Below, piece by piece: positions 28,980 through 41,490 of a stretch of 64,000 bases of DNA. Position 1 is the first letter of the stretch, and each line of letters starts with the position of its first letter. The DNA comes from Aristolochia californica (Eukaryota > Streptophyta > Magnoliopsida > Piperales > Aristolochiaceae): NCBI GenBank assembly GCA_029961685.1, contig JARWKL010000016.1, positions 377,001-441,000 on the forward strand, written 5' to 3'. The translations under genes were made by a program, and so were the position numbers. The notes beneath the pieces are model-generated. The model searched no databases. It saw only the letters and a program-made list of their open reading frames with translations, and was not told the DNA's origin.

Positions 28980-31223
28980 TTTAGCGTTGGAGATTCGCGA
29001 AGAAATGGGTCGTATGACTGAAATGAGAAAGAGGCTGCGAATAAGAATACTAAAAGTCTGAAACCCTACCTTACAGCACGAAGTGTTTGAGCCGGAGCTT
29101 CAATCAATCGCGAGGGTGAGCTTGAATTGTTGGACACCTCGCTTGGCCTCTGGGCTGTTTTGATATTGGGTCCATAGAGTTTTGTTAAAGACTAGAGGCC
29201 TAGTAAATGGGCCATTTTTTACAACTTCAGCCAGATGTTGATCCATTATGGATTGGATCGGATTCAATTATAATTAATTTTATTTTTTTATATAAAAATT
29301 ACTTATAGGATAAAAGAGTTTGAAAGCCTCGTGTGGTCTCTTTTCATGTGGAATAATTTGGGTGTGGAAAAATGTGATCTTGCAAGAAGGGGATCCATTT
29401 TAATTTGCAGAATCAAATCGGTTCGAGTTGAGTTGTCGTTGTGACACATCCACATAATGATTCACAAAGGTGGCTCCAAAGAGGGCTTGCATCAGTTAGG
29501 AGAGTCATGGGAAGCTTCCAGTTCAAGGAAAAAAGTAATGCTCCACAATGAGGTGCAAAGGCCATTGGAGCAATAGAAAAAAGCCAACAGACATGCCTAG
29601 AAAATTTTCTATTTATGATACTCATGAAAATTTTGACAGATATCAAACACAGTTTTGCAATTGATGGCTTTGTTGATGAAAAACTCCACCAAATGAACCT
29701 GCCAATGACATGAACTGCTAGTGATAGTTAACAAGTAGCAAAAAGATTTGAACAATCTTTCTATGATTCTAAACCAGCCAAAAGGAGATTACAGTTTCAC
29801 AATTTTGAAACCTGAGAAGCAGCTCAACTTAGTAGGGTAGAGGACTCATTGGCCAACAAAACATGTAAAATGCATATTAATCATAAATGTACACTAAATA
29901 CTTCTTTACAAGAATAAGTTAGACTTGTACCAGATGCTACAATGAACTGCCTGTCTCAAACTGATGAAGTTGTAGCAAACTTTTCTAGAAATCATTAAGA
30001 GTGACTGAAATTTAGCTGGTGACCTACAGAATTGAGTTAAGGAGAAAACATTGTTTGCCAAGAATGAAGTAAACAAGTACTAAACTTTCAATTAACTTGG
30101 GAGCATCCACAACAATCTATTGAGATTAGATAAACAAAAAAATTCCAATTAGCACTTTGCTGAGAAATTTAAATGATTTTGTGGCTCAAGTTTCATAACC
30201 AAAGATAAAAGGAGACATAACTCCAGAGAGTAAAAGAGATTCATATAACACTATGCTGTATTCAGTAGAATCTCATCACTTATTTGTTATTGTGGGCTTT
30301 TGAGCAGCACAGGTTTTACCCATAGATGTTCCATAGGGAACAGGGAATAGATGCAACTCAGACTTATCAAATGGCTTCTAATGCAAACTCTGCTCACTTC
30401 AAATAGGCCAGGCTATAGAAAGTTATTTCCCTTCAATGCCAGCATTATCCATAAAGATATTAAAGAAAATCTAGCAAAAAAATCTACTTGATGATAATTG
30501 ATACCTTCTGATGTTCAGCAATTGTTTGATGACAACTTTTGTTAGTCACTGCTCCGTTAATGTCTCTCAAACACTCAACAGGAAATGGAAACTGACATGA
30601 AGCAATAGAAAAGTTATTTTGTGCAAAATATGATTCCTGTTGTTTTATGCAATAATAATTCTCTGTTAAGTTTCCACAAATTTTCAACTAAACAATTAAT
30701 TATCAAGATATTAAATAGAAAATTGTCAATCAGAGCATAACCTAATTTGCACGATTTGAATTTAAAGTTGCCAAAGCATTAACTTATACATCAGATCGTA
30801 GTATATAATTTAAATGTATGTTTCACTTTCTATAATTAACTAAAGTGGAAGAAAGATTCGAGTAAAACTCTAAACCAACTGCATAAAGGCTTCCTGTAGC
30901 AATTGCACATCAATTCAGTGTAATATCAATGTGGTAAAGTCATAACGAACCAGGAGTGGAGCTTGTTCTATAGTGATAGAAACCAAATTTATCTAGTCCC
31001 AGCAGAGTTTGAAGCAAATCTGTGTAACTGAAGTCAATGAGCTCAAGTGGGTTCACACACAGTCATTAAGTAAAATTCATGTCAGATTGATATCCCACGA
31101 ATCAATGGGATGACTACAGATTATGCGATAAAGTTAATGAAATCAAAGGCCCTTGCAATCTGTGTATATCTAATGTGAATCAATGAACCATGATTCTGTC
31201 CATGCTTGTTCACACTGAGTTAA
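28980..31223. other. AsnRS upstream region and gene-poor DNA
   Basis: The first ~150 bp hold the AsnRS leader and promoter. The rest shows only short random open stretches on both strands and no recognised domain or terminal repeats. Confidence 0.5.
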
Positions 31224-31225
31224 AG

Positions 31226-31292
<67 letters not shown>
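31224..31292. repeat. (GATA)n/(GA)n microsatellite
   Basis: About five GATA units run into more than twenty GA units. Confidence 0.95.
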
Positions 31293-31296
<4 letters not shown>

Positions 31297-31576
31297 ATGG
31301 TAGATTATACGCAACTCTTGAAGGAGCATCAGATTGGTTGACCAACCACAAAATAGTTCACATGCACTGCTCTGTTTTCTTGCTAGGTAGGTAGCATCAT
31401 TTATCACAGTAATTTGTTATGCATGTATAATGGAGTTAATCCTTGCTTCAAAAGAATTCAGAAAAAAATTGATATTGCTTGAGAAAATAAAGGATAAACA
31501 AAAAATATAGTGATGTTAAATAGATAACGCAAGGAGTATCAAGAAATGATTACTTGACTAAAAGAGGTATGAAACC

Positions 31577-31666
31577 TGAAATCAAGGAATGCCGAGGCGT
31601 TAAACATGAAATCAAGGAATGCTGAGGCATTAAACATGAAATCAAGGAACGCCTAGGCATTAATGT
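31577..31666. repeat. three tandem 30-bp repeats
   Basis: Units at 31577-31606, 31607-31636 and 31637-31666 share TGAAATCAAGGAA followed by GCC/GCT..AGGC.TTAA with a few substitutions. Confidence 0.85.
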
Positions 31667-32836
31667 TTTGGTGTTCATGTCTTAAAAGATTTTGCTTACA
31701 AATGATCCAAAGACAGAAAAACAGAATGAATTCCTCACAGTTGGTGGGATTCCAATCAAAGAATCTTAAGCAAATAATTTCCAAATCAAACAATCTAAAT
31801 CTGGCAGTGCTTTGTGTGTAAAATGTGTTTATGTCATGCGAATGCAGCTGGAAGTTTTCATCTTTTAGTGAACAAGTTATTATGCTTCTGCAATACTTTT
31901 GGGTATAACAAACGATCAAGCTTTTCTTCACTGTCCAACAAAACTACGTATTAGGAAGAATTTCTCTGAAAAGAAAGTAGGGAAGTTCAGTTATACCAAT
32001 GTAAAAGACAATCAAAAGTGCAATGAACAGTTTTGTTTGAAACCAAGTGTGAGTAAAAAGGATTTCATCCTCTTAAGTCATCTGTTTGAAACCACCAGTT
32101 ATTTGCTAGACCACCACAATCATCTCTTCATTTGTTTATCACATTTGACTTCAGAAACAGAGTAGAACAGAGATCAACTCATCTCAGCAAAAGCAATGCA
32201 TGCTCCTGGAGGATAAGAAATTTGAAAGGTATGGTACCAAATAATATCAGACCTAAATGAGCAGGATAATTTTCTCCAAGTCCAGAAAGGACAGTTAGAA
32301 CTTTGCACATAATAATTGGATTTTTAAGGTTTTCCTCTGCTTCCAATTAACTATGCAGTGACTGACATCTCAGAACATGAGAATTTGTATAATGGGTGTC
32401 TATTTTGTCAAAATGCCAAGACCGAATCACCTCAACATATGTTCAAAGCTTGATGCTGCTGCAATTCCAACAGATCAAACATGCAAAGTTATAAAAAACT
32501 CCAAACATGAGGATTAAAAATAAGAAAATAAAACTACAAATCCAATTTTAAGTCAGACGAATCAGATTCAAATAAAACTACACAGAGAAGTATACACCCA
32601 CATACTCAAATACGGAGACTGTAAAAATAATATGTAAACATGATATTATAACTGGAAAGAGCCCATTTCTCCACATTTATCAGACGTAAACAAATACTCT
32701 TCTTCCTTTTTTCTTTGTCCAAGGATGACTTCGTTTTGCATTTCAAACATTTAACATAAATGACTAAAGCAGAAAAAATTGGAAGGGATTACATATAACC
32801 ACTTGATCGACGGGAAATGGGGGATTACATACACAA
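31667..32836. other. gene-poor DNA
   Basis: Only short open stretches without domains (for example 31899-32165 on plus). Nothing recognisable. Confidence 0.5.
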
Positions 32837-33096
32837 TCACCACATAAATCGTAAACCCATCCGTACACAAGCTCCAAAAATGATTATGTTCGTCAGCGGA
32901 GTTCCATTTTTCTTCCTCCATAGTCTACGAACAGGTATGAATCTACTGCTGCCTGGCTCCATCCTGTCTGCCGTTCTACGCTAAGGGATGTACAGAACTA
33001 CATTGCACGTTTCATTTGGGTACGGAAGCAAACGTCCCCATAAGAGCTGCAGACGAATCGGGGAAAGACATGGTGACGGAAGAAAATGGAAGCCAT
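32837..33096 (-). other. two small consecutive ORFs, unknown
   Basis: On the minus strand a 32-residue ORF (33096-32998, beginning MASIFFRHHV) is followed by a 41-residue ORF (32962-32837, beginning MEPGSSRFIP and rich in Arg/Lys). A GA/CT microsatellite (33271-33304) lies upstream, as in many plant leaders in this window. They could be upstream ORFs or part of a non-coding transcript, or could occur by chance. No domain is recognised. Confidence 0.2.
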
Positions 33097-33270
33097 TGTT
33101 GAAGGTTTCTTCTGCTCCATGAGTCCGTTTCTGTTGTTGTCTCTGGTTTTGGAGGGGTTTTAAAAGGGATGCAAATGTGTTATTTGGCGCACGCATAGGC
33201 CGGTGAAAAGCCCCTTTCAACTTTCTCTTTGGTCCGTTTTCTGGTAACCTTCCCTCCCCCTCCCTGTCAG

Positions 33271-33304
33271 TCCCTCCTCTCCTCTCCTCTCTCTCTCTCT
33301 CTCT
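33271..33304. repeat. CT-rich microsatellite
   Basis: TCCTCTCC units run into (CT)n. Confidence 0.85.
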
Positions 33305-35075
33305 TCAAATTCAACTCGTGAATGATGTCTCACATTTTCAAGATAACCCTGGTTTCTCTTCAGCCCTTTTTTTTCACTAAAAAAATGGATGAAAGCAAGA
33401 AACTACTATTGAGTAAACAAGCATTTTGTGTGGAGACTGCTTCACTGAGCGATTAATGGCATTTAATTTTGGGTCAATTACAAGGTAATGTATAAATTCA
33501 AGAAAGAAACTTGGACTATTGCCTTCAATATTAACCGATTGCAGTTTTCAGTAATCAAGAACAAATTCATATTTTCCTTACAAAGTACAAACACTGTATT
33601 TAACATAATATACCTTTTCTTTATTTAACAAGGTTAGGCAGGAGGCAGCAGACACCATGAATTTTGTAGCAATAGAGATTATTTACCTTACCCACTCGTC
33701 CCAAAAAGAAAAGAAAAAAAGCAATGGAGAAGCTCCGGCGTAATTTCACGACAGCAACCCCATGAATATTTAATGATGGGTGCCTCCGCCTTCGACGTTT
33801 GCCAAACGCTATGTGGCCGCCAAACTCCGTTTTACCGATTTTTTCATGTCTTTTCTCTAGTCCCCACGCTGCTGCCTGCAGCCTGCAGCCTGCAGCCTGC
33901 AGTCCCCTCCCTCTACCCAGTGCTTCACAGCCCGGCCAAAAAAGTTGACTCCTTTTCCATTCTATCATTGAATCTTCATAATTACAGACTGAGAGAATAG
34001 AGATAATATAACGAAGTCCAAGTAGGGTAACTTACCCTACATGGATTTACATAAATAATAGAAAAAAATGTTGAATCAAATGAGAAAACCTCCATTAATA
34101 TAGAATACATACAACATTCCTCGATTCATAAATTATAGAGATTAATAAAGCAGTAGACAGGGATTGATAATATAAAAAGGAGGATAATTCGTGACAGCTA
34201 ATGATGGGTATTATTATTTGAAGAAAGGGTATGCATAATTGGTGCGAAAGATTATATAAAAATGCAGCGGCCACCATCTTTGACAAGCAATCCCTTGTTG
34301 TGCCTTCAACGTCACTGATTCCCTTACGTTCAAAGAAGCTCATCAAAGCCTGCCCCAAAACACACAAACCGGACAAGCTTTACAGGACCATCTATGGGAG
34401 AGAGAGAGAGAGAGAGAAGACCCACAGGCCACAACCCTGTAAGAGGGAAAAGGGTATACATAGGACGCGACACTAACGTACTGATGACGATCCTCTTGAA
34501 GGGGAGGCCAGGTTCTTGTGTTCACTGAAAGCCACACACTCTCGTTCTGGATTTGGAAGTGAGCAAAAGAATGAATTTTACTCAATTTTGGCCATCGTCG
34601 TGCCCTTGACATTTCAAAATGGGTTCACAACGGCGTATATGGAGAATTGCTTCTGGATTCTTTTCCAAGCACTGGATATTTACCATGCATGTTGGGGACT
34701 CTGGGTTCATTATTGGGTTACGCCGCCAGATTGTGTCCTCTTCAACGGCGGCCAAAATTTGGCACTGGAAGGCCTTTCCCTCTCCTCCGCTACCTACATC
34801 ATAGAGGCCTGTCAATGGATACCCACGTCCTAGATGTTATCCCAAATATAAAGTTCCGACTTGGTTATCCGATAAGGGATCTACTAGGATTCCCAATGGA
34901 ATCCGAATCATGAGATTTGGATCTAGTAAATATCCAATCTCAATCTTCAATCTTCAATCATTGGATTTATGTCCTACTTTGCTTTCTTTAACATTTGACA
35001 CACTAACTTTGCCTTTCATAGAGAAATGGGCGTGTGGCAGTCTCCTTCCCCTCTAATTTACAATAGAACATCCTT
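33305..35075. other. gene-poor DNA with minor repeats
   Basis: No gene supported. It holds four perfect CCTGCAG units (33875-33902) and a (GA)n tract at about 34398-34418. Overlapping open stretches on both strands around 33621-34000 and 34516-34913 have no domain and look like chance frames in GC-richer DNA. Confidence 0.5.
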
Positions 35076-35449
35076 TGTTAGGCCAAGGGTTCAAATTATA
35101 TTAGTCTCTAAGATTTTGATGATGAATGGGTAGTTTGAAAGTGTACACCTATTAGTGTGATGAATGTATTTAGACGCAGGTCCACAAATTGAAGTGGAAT
35201 ACGACAAGATTTCGAGCTAAGTACTAGGATAGGTATAAGTAATTTAGAAATTGTTTTGATAGAGATAAAGATAAGCTGAGAGAATTTGAGATTGTCTCAA
35301 ATTATAATATCTCTAAAGTCATGTAAACTCTCTTAGTGATAATGTTTATCATGTAAAATTTTATCATTTTGTAACCTATAAATACCTGTATTGATGAATG
35401 TAAAGCATTAGAGAATTATTCATTTTTCTTATTCTATATGGTATCAGAG
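35076..35449 (+). repeat. lone copia-type LTR with primer-binding site
   Basis: A block begins TGTTAGGCC and carries a TATA-like CCTATAAATACC near 35378. It ends just before TGGTATCAGAG (35439-35449), the sequence complementary to the 3' end of initiator tRNA-Met that serves as primer site in most plant copia elements. The boundaries are approximate. No gag or pol follows in the next kilobase, so it is a relic of a 5' end. Confidence 0.65.
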
Positions 35450-36994
35450 TTTTCGATCTTAAATCCCTCTTCCTGGAGCTGAAGATCGGAGCGGAGCTCT
35501 CTCCTGCCCATAGCCGCAGCCTGTATCTATTCTTGTTCACGACCATATTTTAGATGATATCTGGGTGGCCTCTCTCTGTGCCAACGATGGTTATTATTTT
35601 GTTATTTATAAGTGAAAGGGCCTCATATGTGTCAAAGAATCTTTTTCTTTTTTCTTTTTTAGAATTTGGTGGAAGGTGAAATTTTATCCTTGCCCATTCA
35701 TGCAACGAAAGAGAGTTTAAAGGTGGCCAATTCCGTTGAAGGATCATCGTTTTCAGTGTTAAAGCAGATTCTCGCAATTGAGGGCAAAGAGCTCTCATCT
35801 CTTCTGGGAGTATCCTACGAAATGGCAAATCTTTGCGCAGATGCAGTGTTCTGAGCAGACTACATCATATTGCACTTTGAGCAAAAGTTTTGGCTTTCAT
35901 TTTGGAGGACATTTTAGCTTTTGCTTAGTGCCCACTTTAAATTTAAAGCGACTTTTGAAAGATGTAGTGCCTCTATTGTCTTTTATCACCATGAGTTGAG
36001 GTTCTCCTGTTTTTTGTGACTACTCGGACACACAAATTCACGTTTTCAAGTCTGAAACAAGCATGAACGCAGACCCGAACGAGACCGAATGAGGTTCGAG
36101 TTCATCGTCTTCTTCGTCGATTTTTTCGTAGAACTACTGTTTACCTTATAATCTGAATTTTGGGAGGGACAAAGGCGACTTCAGTACTTGACTGCCGTAG
36201 GAAATTATCGATGATTTCCAGGAGGCCCTTTAGACACAGCATGGACCCTTTAGAGATCGACATATAATTGGCCTTTGGTGTGTTTGTTCAGTCGGTTTCT
36301 CTTTCATTTTCAGACTACAGTACTTGACTGCCGTAGTCTTCTTCTTCTTTAACCTAATCAAGCTACTAGACCATGCTGAAGTCTCTCGTCCTGTTAGAGA
36401 CAAGAAGAAGCTATAATGGAGTCTTTTATGATATAAAAGCCCTAAAAAGTATTCAATTTACAGAGAACAATTGGAACTTTGAAGTTTCAATGATGGTTCA
36501 TCTGTAAGTTTTTTTGTTTTTTTAAGATATCCACATTTAGGGGAACGATGATACTCCCCATCTGGAGTCAGTAGTTTTAACGGGTATCTGCTGCCAAACA
36601 TTCATTTGAATTCATGTCACTTTGTGAGCTTGTACAATCTAACTTTGTTCTTAGCTACCATCATAATTAAAGAAAATAAGGAAACAGGATTTCCATTGAG
36701 TATTTTTATCCCTCCATTCCTTAGTAACATGTTTAATTAAAATTCTCCTTTTCTTTCACTTTTGGGTTGGAAGGGGATTCGTCCTTTTTATATAATAATG
36801 ATAATAAGAAGAAAAAGAATAATTTCATATTAATTTAATAACTTATATATTTTTAGTATATTATAAAATTCATAAATTTACAATATTTTATAATATAAAT
36901 ATTATGTGGTTTCATGTATTTTGATAGAATTTATTATGTCTTTTTTATTTTATAAATTTCTATAATATGCTACTTTTTGTAATATATTGTCCAT
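35450..36994. other. gene-poor DNA
   Basis: Possibly a retroelement leader to about 35600, then unrecognised sequence. An AT-rich stretch (36780-36994) precedes hAT copy 2. No coding evidence. Confidence 0.5.
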
Positions 36995-37108
36995 AGGTTT
37001 AAAGGGGTGGCATCGAACCGAGCCGGTTTGCGAGCGACTCGAACTTTGATCGGTTCGATTCGATTTATCTACATCTTGAACTGAATTCGAGATCCAGATG
37101 AGGATCGT

Positions 37109-37180
37109 TTAAGTTAACGAGCCGATCTTGACAGAACCATGGTTCAATTCGCAAACTCATGAGCCGGCTCGTTAACTTAA
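37109..37180. repeat. subterminal palindrome of hAT copy 2
   Basis: Perfect 15-bp arms TTAAGTTAACGAGCC (37109-37123) and GGCTCGTTAACTTAA (37166-37180) enclose the smaller palindrome GAACCATGGTTC. Copy 1 keeps the same design: arms TTAAGTTAAC at 16768-16777 and 16829-16838 around CGAACCATGGTTCG at 16792-16805. Confidence 0.85.
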
Positions 37181-37713
37181 CGGGGGCTCGGGAGGCGGGA
37201 GCGGGAGTTGCCTTCGACTCTTTGAGTTTGAGACTTAACTCTTCATCTTTACTCTTTCAATCTCGACTTCTCAGGATTCAGGGGGAACAGGGAAACAACG
37301 CTCGGCAGGCGGCAATTGAGCGAAAATGGGGGAAATTTCATCTTTAAAATTTTCATTCTCCCTCTTCGATTTCTTACTCTCAGTCTCAGTCTCCGATTTC
37401 TTCCTCCGAACTTCTTCCTCACCGACGGAAGTGATTGAACAGAGATAAGTTCTTTTATTCTTAATCTTCAATTATTATTTTTTTCGTCGCTAACGTAACA
37501 GTAATTTTTTTTTCATTTTTATCATTTGTATTCCATTATTTATCTTTGATCGAACGAACGCCTCATGCTATTTTAGGAGCTTCTTCCTACTCATTTCTCA
37601 GAGGTAATGACTCTCACCCTATTGTTGATTGTTGTGTTTTTAGCTCTTACCATTCTGTTGTGTTTTGCGTTTTAAATGTTTGGTATGAATGTTTTATGTT
37701 TGTCTTACATAAT

Positions 37714-38680
37714 TGCGTCATGTGCATATATCAGATAAAAGGGGGTTTTAGTTTCAGTCATATATTAGATAAAAGGGAGTTTTAGTGTTTGATTTTTAGC
37801 AATGTGATGAGAAGTAGGGCTTCATCTGGCCTGGTATAAAACCTCCCATGTTTCATCGCCCATTTATTTTGATGGGTTATTTTTCCAAGTCTTACATTTT
37901 TGTTCCTTTTGTACTTCTTTTTAAGGATCATGCTAGGCTTTTGGGATCTTTCTGTGTGACACTTCAATGTTGTTAACACTTAATGAGAAGCTTTTTCTGT
38001 GATTGGAGGGAACATTTTGATTCATAGATTGGTCCTGCCTTATTTGTCATTGGTTTTCTGACTTTTTGTATATTTTTCAATTCTGCTTTAGTAGATTTTT
38101 GTTTTTATTTCTACACATAAAAAAAGTGTAAAAATGTGTTCATGGGTTGGCATTTGATTAAATTTGGGTCTCAATGCTTCCTTTTCTTCCATGTCTATCA
38201 TCAATGGCCACTTCTAAGAGAGAGTGTTACTTGATTCTATTTGGATTTCTTCATAAGCCACGACTTCAGATCTTTTTGAGTGGGGAGATGGTCGCATTCT
38301 ATGTAGATTTCATATTGCATGTGCCAATTTTTATTTTTTTTGGACATTGAGGATGGATTATAGAGGTTTCCTCGGAGAAGCGGTATTTTGAAGTGTTTAG
38401 ACTAATCTAATTGCTGGTCTCGCTGTTAAAGCCTCACTAATTCATTGATGTTGTAATTCTTTTATACAGTTAGATAGATGGCTTTATAAAGAATCTTAAT
38501 CTCTCAATTTTCTCAAAATGGCTTATGGATGTACATTTACTTTAGTCGCGTCATGTGTATATATCAGATAAAAGGGGGTTTTAGTTTCAATCATATATTG
38601 GATAAAAGGGGGATTTACTGTTTGATTTTTAGCAACGTGGTGAGAGGTAGGGCTTCATCTAGCCTGGTATAAAACTTCTC
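37714..38680. repeat. direct duplication inside hAT copy 2
   Basis: A ~132-bp segment at 37714-37845 recurs at 38548-38680. Both contain GCGTCATGTG, then ATATATCAGATAAAAGGGGG and the ending TAGGGCTTCATCT..CCTGGTATAAAAC. Within each copy the AGATAAAAGGG motif itself occurs twice. Confidence 0.8.
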
Positions 38681-39418
38681 GACTCCAGGAATTTTAGAAA
38701 ACTAGAAGTGTAATAAAATTAAGAGCCATCTGAGAATTTATACAAGACAGTTTATCTGGCTCCCTTTGTACAATTTGAATTGAATTCCAAAATCCCTCAC
38801 ATTTAAAAGCTCCTCTCGGTTCTCTCTTTTGAATGCGTGTACAAAGGGAGTACTAAACAAATCACCACCCCAAAATCGTATTGATTAGGGAGTACCAGAC
38901 AAATTATTCGTTGGAATGTCTTGGTCCCCATGGAGAGGAGGTGTTGAGGCCACTGATTTATTAACTACATTTTTTTGGGTAAGTACCCGATTTGTCAATA
39001 AGTTGGTTTATTCGAAGAAAGGCAAACAACTTATTGGATTTTTTGTTTTGGTGGTGGTGTTTTAGCCTTGGAGATATCAAGGCAGAGGTGGCAGAAGGCG
39101 GAAGTTTTTGTTTGCTTGAATTTGTTGGTTGAAACTTCGAAGTTGAATTACTACTTGTATTATCACTCGCATAAAGGTACTAACTAACTTTTTAAAAGGA
39201 TCCTCATTTTAATGGTCAAGAATCAAGATTTAGGATAGTATGCACTTAGGAATTTAAACTAGGAAGAATAACTTGCAGTTTTCAATACTAATCGATTTTT
39301 TGTATCTATCTGGTTCAATCGGGGCTTAAACCTAGTTTGCATGGAACTACTAATGTTGTTTGGATTACTTTTTTTATGTTTTTAATTTTTTTTTTTTTTT
39401 TTTTTTGTAAAAGTAAGA

Positions 39419-41490
39419 ATGTCAACACTTGATGCTCAATTGACATCAATAGTTAATAATAGTTCTAGTGTGGCCATAGATAGTGACTCAACTCCACTAG
39501 AGTCATATTCCTCTAGAACTACTAATGTAACAGAAGTGAGCTTAGATTAAGGTACCCTAAATGAGGAAGAAGGTGACCCTACCCATAGTTCAAAAAGACA
39601 AAAAATGTCTCATGTGTGGTTGGAATTCAAAGACCTCTCACTTATAGATGGTACAAAAAATGCTCAATGTATTCGTTGTAAAAACCAATTTGAGTGTTAT
39701 TAGTTGTGAGTAACCACACATATATGTCGATATTTGAAACGTTGTCCTAGTAGAAAAGTGACAATGAGAGAACAAAAAATCATAAACTTTCAACCACTGG
39801 AGTCTAATGTTGATTAGAGTCTATTTGAACTTCCTTTTATGGATTTTGGAGGCAAATATGATCAAGCTAAAATAAGAGTACTCATTGCTAATTGGATTCT
39901 TATGCATGCACATCCATTCATGATAGTAGAAGTGGAGGGATTTAATTTTGTAATGAAGATGGCAAATGTCAATTATGTAAAAATATCCCATAAGACCATT
40001 AAGGAGTGTATGGAGATGTACGAGGTAGAGAAAAAGAATGAAATTTTATTAAAAGAGATTAACAAGATTAGTCTTACCACGGATCTTTGGAAGTCTTAAA
40101 ATCAAAATATTGAATACATGGTTATTACTGGGCATTTTATTGACAGTAATTAGAAGCTAAAAAAACGAGTCTTGAGTTTTGTGCATGTTCCTCCTCTTTG
40201 TCATGGTGTTGACATAGCAGATGTTATTTACAAGTGTTTGAAAGATTGGAAAATCGAAAATAAAGTATTTAGTATCTCACTTGACAATGCTACATATAAT
40301 GATGTTTGTCTAAGTGTTTTGAAAGAAGATTTTTCAAGAAAAAAGAAATTGGTTTGGGGTGAGAAGTTATTTCTTGTGCATTGTTGTGCTCATATTCTAA
40401 ACTTATTAGTCCAAGATGATCTTGTTCAGATTAAAGATATCATTGAGAATGTGCATGAGAGTGTCAAATTCATAAATCTGTATGTGGTTAGACTTCGTAG
40501 TTTTTTTGAAATTGTACAACAACTACAATTAGGTGAAAAGAGGTTGGTTATTGATTGTCCAACTCTTTGAAACTTCACTTATGACTTGTTGTCTTCTGCA
40601 TTAAAATTCAATGATGCATTCACTAGATTTCAAGATAGAGAACCAACTTATGATTGTTTGCCAAGTCTTGATGAATGGGAAAAAGGTTGATAGAGTTTTT
40701 AATGTAATCACTGATATAATTTCTGAAAGTGACTACCCTACTTCTGATTTGTACCTAAGTGAGGTATATAGGGTAAAAGAAGTTCTGAATTTTCATTAGG
40801 ACATTGGTTAGTAGAATGAAAGAGAAATTTGAGAAGTGCTGGAGTGAATGCAATTTGTTGATGGCTGCTGCTTTAGTTTTGGATCAGAGGGTCAAATTAA
40901 GGTTGATCGAAATGTGTTTTCCAAAGATATATTCTGGAGAGAAAGCTACGATGAATATAAACTTAGTTTGACGGACCTTATATGAGATTTACAATGAATA
41001 TGTATCTATATATAATGTGGAGATTAGTAATGAAGGGATTGCTTCAAGTACTAGCTATATGGGTATTTCCACAAGTCATAGGTCACATTTTTCATCAAGT
41101 TCAGGTTGATCAAAGTTAATGACTTATGTGCAACAAGTGGAAGTAGTGAATTCACCAAGGTCAAAATTAGAAAATTATCTTGAAGAAGGTGTGTATATTT
41201 GTGAGGAAACTTCACAATATGATTTTGATGTTTTAGAATGGTGGAAAGTGAATTATATGAAATTTCAGGTAGTATCTAAGATGACAACAAACATCCTTAT
41301 AATTCCCATATCCACAATAGCTTCAGAGTCTACCTTTAGTATTGGTGGTAGAGTAATAGACTCATATCGTTCTTCCTTAGCACCAAATTTAGTTCAAGCT
41401 TTGATTTGTGACAGTGATTTGGTTCAGGCTCTTCGCGGTGTCAAGAAAAATCAAAAGGTGAACTTTTTTTTGAATAATTATTTACTATGA
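39419..41490 (+). pseudogene. hAT transposase pseudogene (copy 2)
   Basis: From the ATG at 39419 the conceptual order is: N-terminal Ser/Thr-rich part; BED zinc finger (SHVWLEFK...CIRCKNQFEC...THICRYLKRC, ~39605-39760); RNase H-like core (39839-40099, 40172-40570); and a C-terminal hAT dimerisation domain (41119-41490) with STIASESTFSIGGRVIDSYR. In-frame stops occur near 39546, in the finger near 39700 and near 40096, plus frameshifts near 40570-40800. It is the best preserved of the three copies but still dead. Confidence 0.9.

Noticed and set aside
28512..29021. Plus-strand open frame of 169 residues
   Set aside because: Antisense to AsnRS exon 1; no recognisable protein.
34516..34913. Set of overlapping plus frames starting near 34.5 kb
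   Set aside because: Three frames are open at once in the same stretch, a sign of chance openness rather than coding; no domain found.
35076..35449. Solo LTR interpretation
   Set aside because: A primer-binding site follows directly, so it is better read as a truncated 5' end than a recombination-derived solo LTR.
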